A stretch of DNA of 37,500 bases. Origin: Neocallimastix lanati (nom. inval.). Lineage: Eukaryota; Neocallimastigomycota; Neocallimastigomycetes; Neocallimastigales; Neocallimastigaceae. Below the pieces are notes generated by a model. The model did no database searches and was not told where the DNA came from. It saw only the letters and a list, made by a program, of their open reading frames with translations. Made by a program: the position numbers and the translations under genes. Shown here piece by piece: positions 22,790 through 34,666 of the stretch (position 1 is the first letter of the stretch; each line of letters begins with the position of its first letter). Location: the NCBI GenBank assembly GCA_016946835.1, contig JACVTC010000061.1, forward strand, positions 922,501 to 960,000. The letters are read 5' to 3'.

Positions 22790-23040
22790 AGGAAAAAGAA
22801 AAGGATTAAATCATTGAAAAAATTAAAAAATAAAATAATAATAATAAAATAATAATAGAATAATAGAATAATAATAGAATAATAATAGAATAATAAAAGA
22901 ATAATAAAAGAATAATAAAAGAATAAAAAATAAAATAAAAAAAAAAAGGAAGGAAAGAAAAAAGTTTTCACCATTAAAATTTTTGTTTATGGAAATATTT
23001 AATTAAAATGGAAATAAATAAAAATTTTAATTAATTAATT

Positions 23041-23078
<38 letters not shown>

Positions 23079-23221
23079 ATGAGAATCTCTACCAATAAAT
23101 ATATACATAATTATATCAATAGGAATGGATGTGTATTTAGGTTTATTTAGATATGTCGGTGTATATTTTAGTTTATACTGTATAATGCATGATGGTTTAT
23201 AGGTAATATAGTGAGATTGTG
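21954..23221. other. Gene-free stretch
   Basis: TATTTATATTTTATA-type repeats (21990-22110), heptamer sequence (22130-22215), a tandem array of CTATTTAAATC(T/C)ATT units of about 16-18 bp (22374-22480), a poly-A run of nearly 40 (22750-22787), and AATAATAG repeats (22838-22925). The minus-strand frame over 22690-22974 is the translation of these runs. Confidence 0.7.
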
Positions 23222-23262
23222 GGTTATTATGTAGGTTGTTATGTAGGTTGTTATGTAGATTG
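23222..23262 (+). repeat. 12-bp minisatellite (GTTGTTATGTAG)x3
   Basis: Three near-identical 12-bp units. On the minus strand they encode LHNN repeats inside a 76-codon open frame (23067-23297) whose other residues are Tyr/Ile/Lys/Thr-rich. The surrounding 23080-23290 is G-rich on the plus strand and less repetitive than its neighbours, but I do not recognise a protein in it. Confidence 0.75.
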
Positions 23263-26200
23263 ATGTCCATGTAAATGTAGGTATGGTAAATATACAAAAA
23301 AAAAGAAAAAAAAGTACAAATTTTTTTCTTTATTTAATTTAATTTTATTCAAATGTTTTATATTTTGATTTAAGGGAAAAAAAAATTTTTTTTTATTGCA
23401 TTTTTATTATTAATAATTTCATTAATTAATCTTAAAAAAAAAAATAATAATAAAATATATAAATAATAAATAAATATATAATAATAAAAATAAATAAATA
23501 AATAAAAAATTAGAATAAATAAAAAAAAAAATTGTTATTAAAAAAAAAGTCAAATTTAAGATTAGAACTAATAAATTATTATTATTATTATTATTATTCA
23601 TTTACTACTATATTTATTATGTTTTTTTTTTTTTTTTTAGTCTTTTATACGACTATCATTCTATTTTATTTTATTTTTTTTTTTTTTTTTGGATGATGAG
23701 TATTCATCCTAACTTTTTTTTTTTTTTTCTTTATAATTTTTTATGATTTTAATAATAAAAATAATTAAATAATTAAAAAAAGTTAAAAAAAATATATATA
23801 TCTATTTTTATAAATATAAATAGATATGATTTAAAGATTTTTTAAAATTTAAAAAAAAAAAAAAAAAACGATTATGAAAAAATTCATAGATATTCTACGT
23901 TGAAAAACATAAATACAGAATATGTTGTACAGTTTAAATAAAATAAAAAAAAATAAAAAATAAAAAATAAAAAGTTTAAAAAAATAAAAAAATAAAAAAA
24001 TTTAAAAATTTAACAAAATAATAAATAATAAATAATAAATAATAAATAATAATAAACTATTATTTAATTATTCTTATTATTTTTAATTATATATTTTTAT
24101 TTTTAATTATATATTTTTATTTTTAATTCTTTTTTTTTTTTTTTTTTTTTTTAAACTCTTAAGGATGATTAAACTATTAAACTTTGAATTTATTTTTTTA
24201 TTTCTGTTATTTCTTTTCTTTTTCTTTACTTTTTTTTTTTCATCTTTCTATAAATAAAATATATATATAATTATGATTATCATTATAAATATAATTATTA
24301 AATAAATAAATAAATAAAATTCATTAATTGTTTTAATAAATTATCAAAAGAACAAAAAAAAAAAAAATTTTCTTTTCTTTTAACTAAAAGGTTAATTTTT
24401 TTATTTTTTAAAAAATAAAAAATAAAAAAAAAAAACTCTATTTTTTATCTTTTTTTCTCAGTTTTATTTTTTTTTAAAAAAAAAAATATATAAATAAACA
24501 AAGTAAAAAAAAAAAATTTAAGGAAAAGTTTAAGGTTTAAAAAAAAAGGAAAAAAAAAAAAAGAAGGAAGAAAGGAAAAGAGGATAAATAATAATAATAA
24601 TAAAAAATAATTTTTTTTTTAAATAAAATTTATATCTATTTTATCTATTATTTCTATTTAATTATGGATGGATGAATGAGATTAAAATAATTTGTTTTAT
24701 TTAATTTTTTTTTTTTTTAATCCATTAGTGAATAAATTATTTCAAAAATTAAATAAAATAAAGTAAAAATAAAAATAAAAAAAAATGTATATATAAAAAA
24801 ACTTTATTGTTAAATAAAAAAAAAAAAAAAGAAAAAAATTTTCTTCAAAGGATTATAAGAAAGAAAAGAAAAGAAAAAGTAATATATATTATACAATTAT
24901 TAATTATGTTGTTTAATATATCAAATATTATTCTACAAGAATTATATACAGAATTATAATGAATTAGATTAGGAGAAGATGGAATAAAATGAAATTAAAA
25001 AAATTAAAATTAAAAGAAAATAAAATTAAAAGAAAATAATATATAAAAAATATATTATTTTTAACAAAAAAAATTTTTTTTTTTTTTGAACTTTAATTTT
25101 ATTATTTATTTATTTATTTATTTTTTATTTTTTCTTTTTTATATATAAAGAAAAAGAAGGGTGTAAAAAAAAAAAATAAAAAAAATCAATAAAAAAAAGT
25201 TTGCCTTTCTTTTCTTATAATAATTATTTAATGATTAATTATTAAATAAATAATTATAAATAAATAAATAAAATATAAATAAATAAATTATAAATAAATA
25301 TAATAAATAAATAAAATTAATAAAAAAAAAAGTTTAAAAGATTTAAAAAAATAAATGTAAAAAATTTTTATTTATTCCATACCAATGAAAAAATTAACCT
25401 TTTTATTTTTATTTTATTTATTATTAAATATTTTTTATTGTTTTATTTATTATTTAATATTTTTTTTATTATTTAATATTTTTTTTATTATTTAATATTT
25501 TTTTTATTATTTAATATTTTTTTTTATTCTTAGTTTTATTTATTGTTATTCAGATAAAGAAAAAAAAAATAAAGAAAAAAAAAATTTCATACCTTCAATA
25601 ATAATTAAATAAAAATACTTTAAAAAAAAATAAAGAATAATAAAAAAATAATTTAAATTTGTTTTTTTTTTTTTTTTAAAAAAAAATAAAAAAAAACAAC
25701 CCTTATTGAATTAAAGATATAAAAAAAAAGAAAGTTGATGAACTAAAACATGAATTAATCAATGAATAAAAAGAAGGAAGGAAGGAAGAAAGAAAGAAAG
25801 AAAAATTGGAATAAAAAAAAAGCATCATCATTTATCCTCATCCTGAAAGTAAAACTTAAATGATTTATTTAAATATGTAATGATTTATTTAAATATGTAA
25901 TGATTTATTAAATGATTTAATTAAAAATTTAAAATAGATTAATATATATAAATTAAATTAAAACATATAAATATATTTATTTATTTAAAACAAATTTTTT
26001 TAAATTTTTTATTATTATTATTATTACTATTAATTTTTTTTTATTATTTAAAATAATTTTTTAAATTTTTTAAATTTTTTATTATGGTAAACTTTATTTA
26101 TTAATATCTTTTTTTTTTTTTTTTTTTTTTTTTTTCTTTTTTTCTTTTTTCTTAATTATTCCATAATTAAAGTTTAGGATGATGATGATAAAGAAGAAGG

Positions 26201-27119
26201 AAGAAGAAAGAAGGAAGAAGGAAGAAGGAAGGATAACGTAATATTTGTAGATTAAATTTGTAGATTAAATTTAAAAAAATAAAAAAGATTTTATTTTTAT
26301 TTCATTTTATTATTTATTATTTATTATTTATTATTTATTATTATTTTTATTAATATTAATTATTATCTTTATTATTATTATTTAATTCTTATATTATTAT
26401 ATTAATTATTAATATTTTAATTTTTAATTTTTTAAATATTCAAAAATTGTATATTTATTTATTCATTATTATATATATATATATATTTTTTTTTGTTATT
26501 TAATTTTTTTTTTGTCCATATCCATGGAAAGAAACAAGAAAAAAAAATTAAATAATAGTATTTATTTATTTTCTATTTATTATTTATTATTCCATTATTA
26601 ATAATTTATTAGTTATTTTATTTTGGTTTATTTTAAAGAATGATCATTTTTCCCCTTTTCTGTATTATTTTGAAGAGTACATCATGAAAATAAAAATAAA
26701 TGAATCAGTGCCTTTTTTTTTTTTATACAAAGTGTTATCGGTTATCACTGTTAATACTTTTCATTTAATTATTTATTTAATTGTTATCGTTATCATTACC
26801 AGTTATTTTTATTTAATTATTTTTTTCCCAAGTAAAAAATAAAAATAAATAATACTTTTTATCTTATTTCTTTAGTCCGTCCATCCTACTTAACACTTAT
26901 TATATCCAGTAAATGATGATAACCTTAAAACTCTTTTCAACCACCAGCACAAAAAAAAAATTTTTTTTTTTCTAAATTCATTGAATAATTTAAAATTTGT
27001 TAATATATATATATATATATATATTTTTTTTTTTATTTTATTCTAGCATTAATATTTATTTTAATATGATTACTATTAACTTTTAATATTAATCGTAATA
27101 TTAATCATAATATTAATAA
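23263..27119. other. Gene-free stretch of about 3.9 kb
   Basis: Homopolymers throughout, ATT repeats (23577-23600), AAATAAT heptamers (24015-24055), an 18-bp duplicated TTTTTATTTTTAATTATA unit (about 24082-24128), GAAGG-type purine sequence (24548-24585; 25771-25805; 26190-26233), a 19-bp tandem unit TTATTATTTAATATTTTTT (about 25448-25525), and a 20-bp unit ATGATTTATTTAAATATGTA (about 25858-25905). The segment 26640-26950 has mixed composition without an open frame. Confidence 0.7.
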
Positions 27120-27545
27120 TTTATTAATAAATTATTTTATATTTTATATTTATTATTTATTATTTATTATTTATTATTTAGTATTTATTATTTTATATTT
27201 ATTATTTATTATTTATTATTTATTATTTATTATTTATTATTTATTATTTATTATTTATTATTTATTAATAAATACTCTTTTTTATTATTTATTATTTATT
27301 ATTTATTAATAAATACTCTTTTTTATTATTCAATTATTTATTATTTATTAATAAATACTCTTTTTTATTATTCAATTATTATTTATTATTTATTAATAAA
27401 TACTCTTTTTTATTATTCAATTATTTATTATTTATTAATAAATACTCTTTTTTATTATTCAATTATTTATTATTTATTAATAAATACTCTTTTTTATTAT
27501 TCAATTATTTATTATTTATTATTTATTATTTATTATTTATTTTTA
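27120..27545. repeat. Heptamer array with 42-bp higher-order units
   Basis: After a plain TTTATTA stretch, six copies of a unit carrying AATAAATACTCTTTTTTATT begin at 27267, 27308, 27350, 27395, 27437 and 27479. Spacings are 41, 42, 45, 42 and 42 bp. Forty-two is six heptamers, so this looks like a higher-order repeat grown from the basic 7-bp satellite. Most units also contain TTCAATTATTTATTA. Confidence 0.9.
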
Positions 27546-28023
27546 TATTTTTTTTAAAAACAAATTTACCATGTTTAGATAAATTAAATTATCTATATTA
27601 TTTTTATTTTATTTTTATTTTTATTTTTATTATTTATTAATTTTATTAAACTCTAAATGTAGAGAGAGATAAAGAAAAATAAAAAAATAATGAAAAAATG
27701 GATGGTAGTTTGGAAATAGGATAGGCAATCATAACTTTTTATTCTATAAAATAAATAAATAAATAAATAGCATGAGGTACCTTTAGATATATATATATAT
27801 TATTTAATTATTAACAATTACGAAAAAGTAACTATTTTACAAATAAAACAAAAATTAAAAAAAATTAAAAAAAAAAAAAAAAAAAAAGAAAGAAAGAAAG
27901 AATACATAAAAAGGATCATTCTATTTATAGAGATTAATAATAATAATAAAAAAAAAAAAGAGGTTCATTTTTTTTTTTTTTTTTCATTATGAAACGTATA
28001 AAACATGTCATGGTCATAATATG

Positions 28024-28056
<33 letters not shown>

Positions 28057-28233
28057 CTAAAAATATAAATAAACAAGTTTTTCACTAGGATTAATGTTTT
28101 TATTAAAGAAGTTTTTAAATTTATTCCATCCTTATTTTTTATTTAATATTACGATGACTCTTAATTTATTAATTACTTATTATTAATATTATTCATTATT
28201 TTAAGTATATAACTATTAAATAAATAAGAAAAA

Positions 28234-28281
<48 letters not shown>

Positions 28282-28640
28282 GGCACAAAATGTTAAAATA
28301 AAATAATTTTTTATTTTATTTATTTATTTATTTATTATTCAATTATTCAGTTATTTTTAATTTTTTTTTTTTTTTAAGTACGTTTTTGTCTCGGAGTGCT
28401 TTTTAACTTTTCCTTTTTTGAAACCAAGTCAACATAACCTAACCTATTGATAATAAAAAAATGGATTATTAATTATTAAAAAATTTTTTTTTTTTTATTT
28501 AATTATTTAATTATTTATTATTTATCAATACTCTTTTTATTATATATTATTTACAATACTATTTATTTATTATAATACTATTTATTTTTTATTCAATTTA
28601 TATTTAATATTTATTAATTATTATTATTAATTATTTATTA
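27546..28640. other. Gene-free stretch with very long poly-A runs
   Basis: Poly-A runs of about 23 (27866-27887), 31 (28023-28053) and 43 (28237-28279). The more mixed piece at 28376-28450 (TACGTTTTTGTCTCGGAGTG, then CCAAGTCAACATAACC) does not fold as a tRNA by eye and carries no open frame. Confidence 0.7.
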
Positions 28641-28765
28641 TTTATTATTTATTAATAAATACTCTTTTTATTATTTATTATTTATTAATAAATACTCTTT
28701 TTATTATTTATTATTTATTAATAAATACTCTTTTTATTATTTATTATTTATTATTTTATATTATT
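28641..28765. repeat. Heptamer array with 33-bp units
   Basis: Three copies of the AATAAATACTCTTTTTATTA-bearing unit begin at 28654, 28687 and 28720, an exact 33-bp spacing. The same embedded motif occurs in the 42-bp units at 27267-27479. Confidence 0.9.
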
Positions 28766-29619
28766 TTATATTATTTAATTATTTAATATTATTTAATTAT
28801 TTAATTATTGATGATTGATAACAGTATAATATTTTTATTAATATTATAATGTTATACTAAAGTTGTAGTAAAATTCTAACTTTTAAGAAAGAACTATTTT
28901 ACAACTTTTAATGATAAAAATTATAAAAAAAAAACTTTGTTTATTTTTTTATAAAAATAAACTATTAATTTTACACAAAATTTATTTTATAAATAATTAC
29001 ACAAAAATTATTTATAATTCAAAGAAGTTATATTCTCAATAATATAACTTAAAAATATTAATTATTTATTATTTAATTTATTAATAATACTTCATTATAT
29101 TTGACTAATTATTTCTTCTCTTTTCATAAAAAGTCCCCTTCTAAATGTTTATTTACATTTTCTTTTTATGAATTATTATTCTTTTTAGATTAATATAGTT
29201 CATTCCTTAATTTAATATATTTCTTAATAATATAATATAACAAAGACATAAAATAATATATAATAAGGTTTAAAGATAATATATTATACTAATTTAGAGT
29301 AATTAAAATATAGTTTTAATATAACTTTAAAGAATATAGAAATATAACTAATATAACTTTTCTAATACATTAATTTGATACATTTGTATTGATTTTCTTT
29401 GTTTACATTTTTTTATAAAATTTACTTAATATCTTGAAAATTCTTTATCAATGATGATGATTTTTCTCTCCACTTCTCTGCTTTTTAATTAATTGAATTT
29501 TAGTTTTAAAAAAAAAAAATAAATAATAAATAATAAATAATAAAAATATAATAATTGTAAATCTTTTATTATTTTTTAAGTAGTCTATATTTTTTTTCTA
29601 GTGTTGAAAAATTATAGTT
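28766..29619. other. 5' flank of the secreted-protein gene
   Basis: A/T-rich but less repetitive than elsewhere, as expected for a promoter and 5' leader. TATA-like sequences are too common to choose among. TTTTTTTCTAG at about 29591-29601 resembles a splice acceptor just ahead of the start codon, so a leader intron is possible; no donor was identified. Confidence 0.5.
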
Positions 29620-29973
29620 ATGAAATTCATTTACGTCTATTTAGGGGTGTTGTTAATTCTTACTCAATATGTTTTGGGTAAGTGTGGTTTTCCATCTTGG
29701 GACTTGATTTTGCCGGAGTGTAATGGAAAAAAGAAACGTTTTGTAATAAAAGCTGGTGAAGAAGGCTGGTTTAGATGCACCAAGGGTTCAACAATTGATA
29801 AAAGAGGGGAATCTGTATCGATATCATATAATGAAAATAATAAAGCTTATTATGTAAAATGTAATAATATATTCTTTGATTGTGATATTGATGTAACTGG
29901 TAAGCGGTGTAGAAACTGTTCCTATACAGACTCGAAAGGAATACGCAGATCTGGTTATGATTGCGGAGAGTAA
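29620..29973 (+). CDS. Small cysteine-rich secreted protein, unknown family
   Basis: 117 residues. The N-terminus MKFIYVYLGVLLILTQYVLG is a typical secretion signal, with likely cleavage after Gly20. The mature part, about 97 residues, has eight cysteines at 22, 34, 53, 81, 88, 97, 100 and 115 (spacing C-x11-C-x18-C-x27-C-x6-C-x8-C-x2-C-x14-C), an even number suited to four disulphides. It is rich in Lys/Arg, with a KKKR cluster at 37-40. No transmembrane segment follows the signal and no catalytic motif or carbohydrate-binding or dockerin module is recognised; the CxxC at 97-100 is not in a thioredoxin-like context. GC is about 35% in a sampled 60 bases, well above the flanks, and the frame is free of simple repeats, which argues for a real gene. 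AATAAA follows the stop by 17 bases. It is an orphan in the window. An effector-like, antimicrobial or cell-wall-associated role is possible, none shown. Confidence 0.78.
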   Translation: MKFIYVYLGVLLILTQYVLGKCGFPSWDLILPECNGKKKRFVIKAGEEGWFRCTKGSTIDKRGESVSISYNENNKAYYVKCNNIFFDCDIDVTGKRCRNCSYTDSKGIRRSGYDCGE

Positions 29974-29989
29974 ATATATAAAATAGATA

Positions 29990-29999
29990 AATAAATAAA
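29990..29999 (+). terminator. Candidate polyadenylation signal
   Basis: Overlapping AATAAA hexamers begin 17 bases after the TAA of the secreted-protein gene, a plausible position. In this AT-rich context the hexamer is not specific. Confidence 0.3.
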
Positions 30000-30187
30000 T
30001 CTATTTAATCATATATAACAATTATAAATCTAATATTTTTTTTAAAACAAACCGTTAAAAAAAATAGAAAAATCAAAAAGTTATAAAATATTAACAGTTT
30101 TAATTATTAAAGTATAAAAATATTTTTTTTTTTTTTTTTACAAACATTGATAATTCTAAGTATAAAAATATATATATATATATATTT

Positions 30188-30296
30188 TTATAAACATTGA
30201 TAATTTTAAGTATAAAAATATTATCAGGAATATCAATAAAATAAAATAAAATAAAATAAAATAAAATAAAATAATTTCATATTTATTATGTATTTT
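30188..30296 (+). repeat. Direct repeat 1 flanking the dispersed element
   Basis: About 110 bp: TATAAACATTGATAATTTTA, then AAGTATAAAAATATTATCAGG, AATATCAATAAAAT, an AAAAT pentamer array and AATTTCATATTTATTATGTA. It matches 30716-30825 in order and almost in full. A third, truncated copy of its first 30 bases lies at about 30140-30170. Confidence 0.85.
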
Positions 30297-30334
30297 ATGT
30301 TATGTTCCATTTTATTATCAGAACATTATTTTAT

Positions 30335-30367
<33 letters not shown>

Positions 30368-30705
30368 AAACTAAAATAAAATGATAGTATAAAAAATAAA
30401 AGAGATTAACTAATTAGTTTTACAGTAGTAAATTTTCGATTTTATTTTTCATTTATTTTTTCTTTTAATTATTAATTATTTTTAATTATTATTTTTAATT
30501 ATTATTATTAATTATTATTTATTTTTAATTATTATTTATTAATATTATTTATTTTTATTTTTTTTTTTAATTATTATTTATTTTTTTTTTATAATGATAT
30601 TTATTTATTCTATTTATAATATTTATTTACTATTTTATATCATTTTTATTTTATATCATTTTTATTTTATATCATATTTTATAAAATTTATTCTATTTAT
30701 TATTA
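30297..30705 (+). repeat. Dispersed non-coding repeat, copy B
   Basis: Second copy of the element at 21602-21953, same orientation, expanded by a longer poly-A run (about 30338-30365) and extra TTTTTAATTATTA units (30465-30570). It is bracketed by two direct repeats of about 110 bp, giving the order repeat-element-repeat over about 640 bp. There is no coding frame, transposase or reverse transcriptase. Confidence 0.85.
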
Positions 30706-30715
30706 TTTTTTTTTT

Positions 30716-30825
30716 TATAAACATAATTCTAAGTATAAAAATATTATCAGGAATATCAATAAAATAAAATAAAATAAAATAAAATAATATAAAATAAAAT
30801 AATTTCATATTTATTATGTATTTTT
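30716..30825 (+). repeat. Direct repeat 2 flanking the dispersed element
   Basis: Near-identical to 30188-30296, differing by a small deletion in the TTGATAATT part, CTAAG for TTAAG, and a variant AATAT unit in the pentamer array. The distance between equivalent points of the two repeats is about 525 bp. Confidence 0.85.
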
Positions 30826-32934
30826 TTTGTTATTTTTTTTTTTGTTATTTTTTTATTATTATTATTATTTTTACATCTGATTACCATCTGATTATCTACA
30901 TAAAATTATGTTGATGCCTCATTGTAGCTCATTTATTTTATTACTTTTATTATTTATTTTTATGTAAAATAAGGTTATGTACAATCATGTATTAATAATT
31001 CTTTTTTTTATATATGGATATAATTAATAAATACAAATTTTTATTTTATTCTATTGATTTTAATATTTATATTATTTATTTTTATATTATATTATATATT
31101 TTTATATATTATTTAATTTTATATATTATTTATTTTTATATTAATAAGGTTAGATTTCATTATTTGTTTTTTTTTAATTTCCAATTTCTCTTATAATAGA
31201 TAATAATCAACGAATCGCCATTTTATAGGTCCATTTTTAATAAATACTTTTTATTAAAAGAAAAAATAACTATAAGAATTTATTTATTATATTCATTTAT
31301 TTATCTATTTTTATATTTATCTATATAAAAACATTTATATTGATCCATATATTATTCTATTTATTTATCTTTTTCTTTATTTTATGCACTTCAAATGCAT
31401 TATTTATTATTTTAATATATTTAGAGTTTTTAAGCTTTCTTTCATCATTAAACTAATTTACGATAATTTCCGTTTTCCATTTTTTTTTTTAACTTATTAA
31501 AATTTATTTCCTGTTTTTTTATTTTATTTTATTTTATTAAATATATTCTTTAATTCTTCTCTATTTAATTGTATTATATTATATTATATAATCAATTGTA
31601 ATAATTATATTATTCTATTTTATAATCTTATTATATGAATAAATAAATAAAAAAGGTCAAAAAAATATTTTTTATTATTATTTTTTTATTTTATTTCATT
31701 TTAAAAATAAAAATAAAAATAAAAATAAAAATAAAAATCTCAAACGTTTGATTTTTTAAAACTAAAAAAAAAAAATAAAATTTATTGATATTGATTTTAT
31801 TGATTTATATCTAATAAAATAATCAGGATAACTCTACTAAATAATTGAATGTAAAAAAAACTGAAGATTATAAATAATTAAATAATAAATAATTGAATAA
31901 TTAAATAATAAATAATTGAATAGTTAAATAATAAATAATAAATAATTAAATAACAAATAATTAAATAATTGAATAATAAATAACTACAAAATATAAAGTT
32001 TAATTTATATTAAATTAAATATAAAATAAAAATGAGAAAATGATTTCATTCATTTATTTTTTTTTATAAATTAATTATTATTATTATTTATATGGATTAA
32101 AATTTAAAAAAAATTTTTTTCTTATATTAAATATAAAATCAAGTGTACTTCTATTATATGTAATAATTCAACGATATAATTACTCACATATATTATGAAT
32201 ACTATTGTTGTTATAGAGGCAGCTAAACTTCTTCTGGATGCCAACTAAATAAGGTTGAGTAGGTTACACCATTTTTATTATTTAATTATTATTTAATGTA
32301 AAAGAAATAAGGAAGAGAAAGCTTAAAAAAAAAAAAAAAAAAAAAGTTGACATTGGTATAAAAAAATAAATATCATCCTATCTAATAGATAATATCTAAT
32401 AGATAATATAATATAATATATGCTTTATCAATTAGATCAATATTAATAAAGTTCATTTGAGTGGATTAAGGTTTCCATTTAATTTATTTGTTACTATTTA
32501 CTGAATTAAAAAAAAAATAAAATAAAAATAAAAAGATATATATATAAATATATTTCTAATATATATAAAATTTATATGACAGAATTTCTAATATTGAATC
32601 CATTTATGGTTAATTAATGATAAAAACTATGCCATCGTATACAATATCTAATATATTATAATAATTTAAATGATAGTCAAATAGAAAGCTTTATATATAC
32701 AAATAATTTTTTTTACATCATTTTATATACATCATTTTATGTAAATACATGCGTTTTATGCTTATATATATTATATATTTTATGTATTATATTTGTACAA
32801 TATATTATTTTTATTTTTATTATTCTTTTTAATTCAATTGTTATTTATTTATTTATTTACTTATTCATGCCTTTTTTTTTTTCCCGTAAAATATTACATA
32901 GCATCAAAAGGTTAGTGTTGTTGGTAAAATGAAG
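30826..32934. other. Gene-free stretch of about 2.1 kb
   Basis: T runs, TTTTATATTA repeats (31075-31142), AAAAAT repeats (31703-31737), an A-rich AATAAATAATTGAATAATTA array (31865-31985) and a duplicated TCTAATAGATAATA (32380-32407). The segment 32205-32275 is the most GC-bearing piece; on the minus strand it reads GVTYSTLFSWHPEEV before a stop, too short to call. 32570-32780 is mixed sequence without an open frame. Confidence 0.65.
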
Positions 32935-32935
32935 T

Positions 32936-32978
32936 AAATAAATAAATAAATAAAAATAAATAAATAAATAAAAATAAA

Positions 32979-33027
<49 letters not shown>

Positions 33028-33028
33028 A
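32936..33028. repeat. AAAT tetranucleotide array
   Basis: Nearly continuous AAAT/AAAAAT units. The minus-strand open frame that crosses it (32904-33179) reads as Leu-Phe-Ile-Tyr repeats here and is otherwise unremarkable, so it is not called a gene. Confidence 0.9.
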
Positions 33029-33380
33029 AAGGCGAATAAAATAAAAAAAAAAAAAAAAGGAAAAACTTTACACTCTTAATTAAACTTTTATGCTCTGAAA
33101 TAAAATAGTGTAGACTAAAGTAGGGTAAAGAGGGTAAAAAAAAGTGATGATGAACCGCTATTTTAAAATGTTCTGACATAAAAACTTTTTATTTTTAATA
33201 TTAAAGTTTTTTAGTTTTTAATTATTTGTTTTTTAAGTATTAAAATTATGATATAAAAATAGTTTTATTATTAACTCTTAGTTAATTATTACTAATTGAA
33301 TTGAATTAGCATTAAAATATTCAAATATCTTTTTTTTAATATGAATTAAAGTTTTTTGTAAGTTGTCAAGTTTGATATTT

Positions 33381-34025
33381 TAAATAATAAATAATAAATA
33401 ATTGAATAATAAATAATAAATAATAAATAATAAATAATAAATAATAAATAATAAATAATAAATAATAAATAATAATAAATAATAAATAATAAATAATAAA
33501 TAATAAATAATAAATAATAAATAATAAATAATAAATAATAAATAAGAAAAATATTAATAATTTGTAATAATAAATAATAAATAATAAATAATAAATAATA
33601 AATAATAAATAATAAATAATAAATAATAAATAATAAATAATAAATAATAAATAATAAATAATAAATAATAAATAATAAATAATAAATAATAAATAATAAA
33701 TAATAATAATAATAAATAATAAATAATAAATAATAAATAATAAATAATAAATAATAAATAATAAAATAAATAATAAATAATAAATAATAAATAATAATAA
33801 TAATAAATAATAAATAATAAATAATAAATAATAAATAATAAATAATAAATAATAAATAATAAATAATAAATAATAAATAATAATTAATAAATAATAAATA
33901 ATAAATAATAAATAATAAATAATAAATAATAAATAATAAATAATAAATAATAAATAATAAATAATAAATAATAAATAATAAATAATAATAAATAATAAAT
34001 AATAAATAATAAATAATAAATAATT
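33381..34025. repeat. Long heptamer array (AATAAAT)n, about 645 bp
   Basis: The purest copy of the 7-bp family in the window, in the A-rich orientation: some 90 heptamer units with few interruptions (for example about 33545-33568, and single AAT insertions near 33705 and 33795). A degenerate tail with AATTGAATAATA and AGAAATAAATAAT units continues to about 34200. Confidence 0.93.
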
Positions 34026-34432
34026 ATATGATAAATAATAAAATAATAAAATAATAATAAGAGTAATAAATAATAATAAATATTAATTAATAAATAATTG
34101 AATAATAAATAAATAAATAAATAATAAGAAATAAATAATAAGAAATAAATAAAAAGTCATAAATAATAAATAACAAATAGTAAATAATAATAAATAATAA
34201 CTATTATTTATAATTATTAATTTTATTTAAATTTTTTTTAAACTTTTTTTTTCGTATGTAAAAAGGTAGATTTCTTATTTAAAGTTTTAATAGTTTTAAT
34301 TTTTTTTCTTTGTATTAATATATATTATATATAAAAATAAAAAATAAAAATTATATATATATTTTATAATTAAATATATATTTTTTTATTTTTCTGTGAA
34401 AAAATATATATATATACTTTTATTATTTAATA

Positions 34433-34477
<45 letters not shown>

Positions 34478-34584
34478 TAATTGAAACACCGTAGATGGAG
34501 TGGAAAACTTTATGTATCATGGTAATGTTAATTAAAATATTAGAATGAAAATGAAAAAGATTTTTCATTTTGGAATTTAATAAT

Positions 34585-34666
<82 letters not shown>

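Noticed and set aside
23067-23297. 76-residue minus-strand frame with LHNN repeats
   Set aside because: The repeats come from a 12-bp minisatellite; the rest is Tyr/Ile/Lys-rich with no recognisable domain, so I list only the repeat.
28376-28450. Mixed-composition segment considered for a small RNA gene
   Set aside because: No A/B-box pair or convincing stem-loop series was visible by eye.
32205-32275. GC-bearing segment as a tRNA or small gene
   Set aside because: I could not pair acceptor or T arms, and the longest frame with protein-like content is about 20 codons without a start.
32904-33179. 91-residue minus-strand frame starting MSEHFKIAVHHH
   Set aside because: More than half is the AAAT array; the first part has no recognisable feature and no supporting context.
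34386-34568. Poly-asparagine minus-strand frame
   Set aside because: The Asn run is the ATT trinucleotide array; flanking residues are too few to support a protein.
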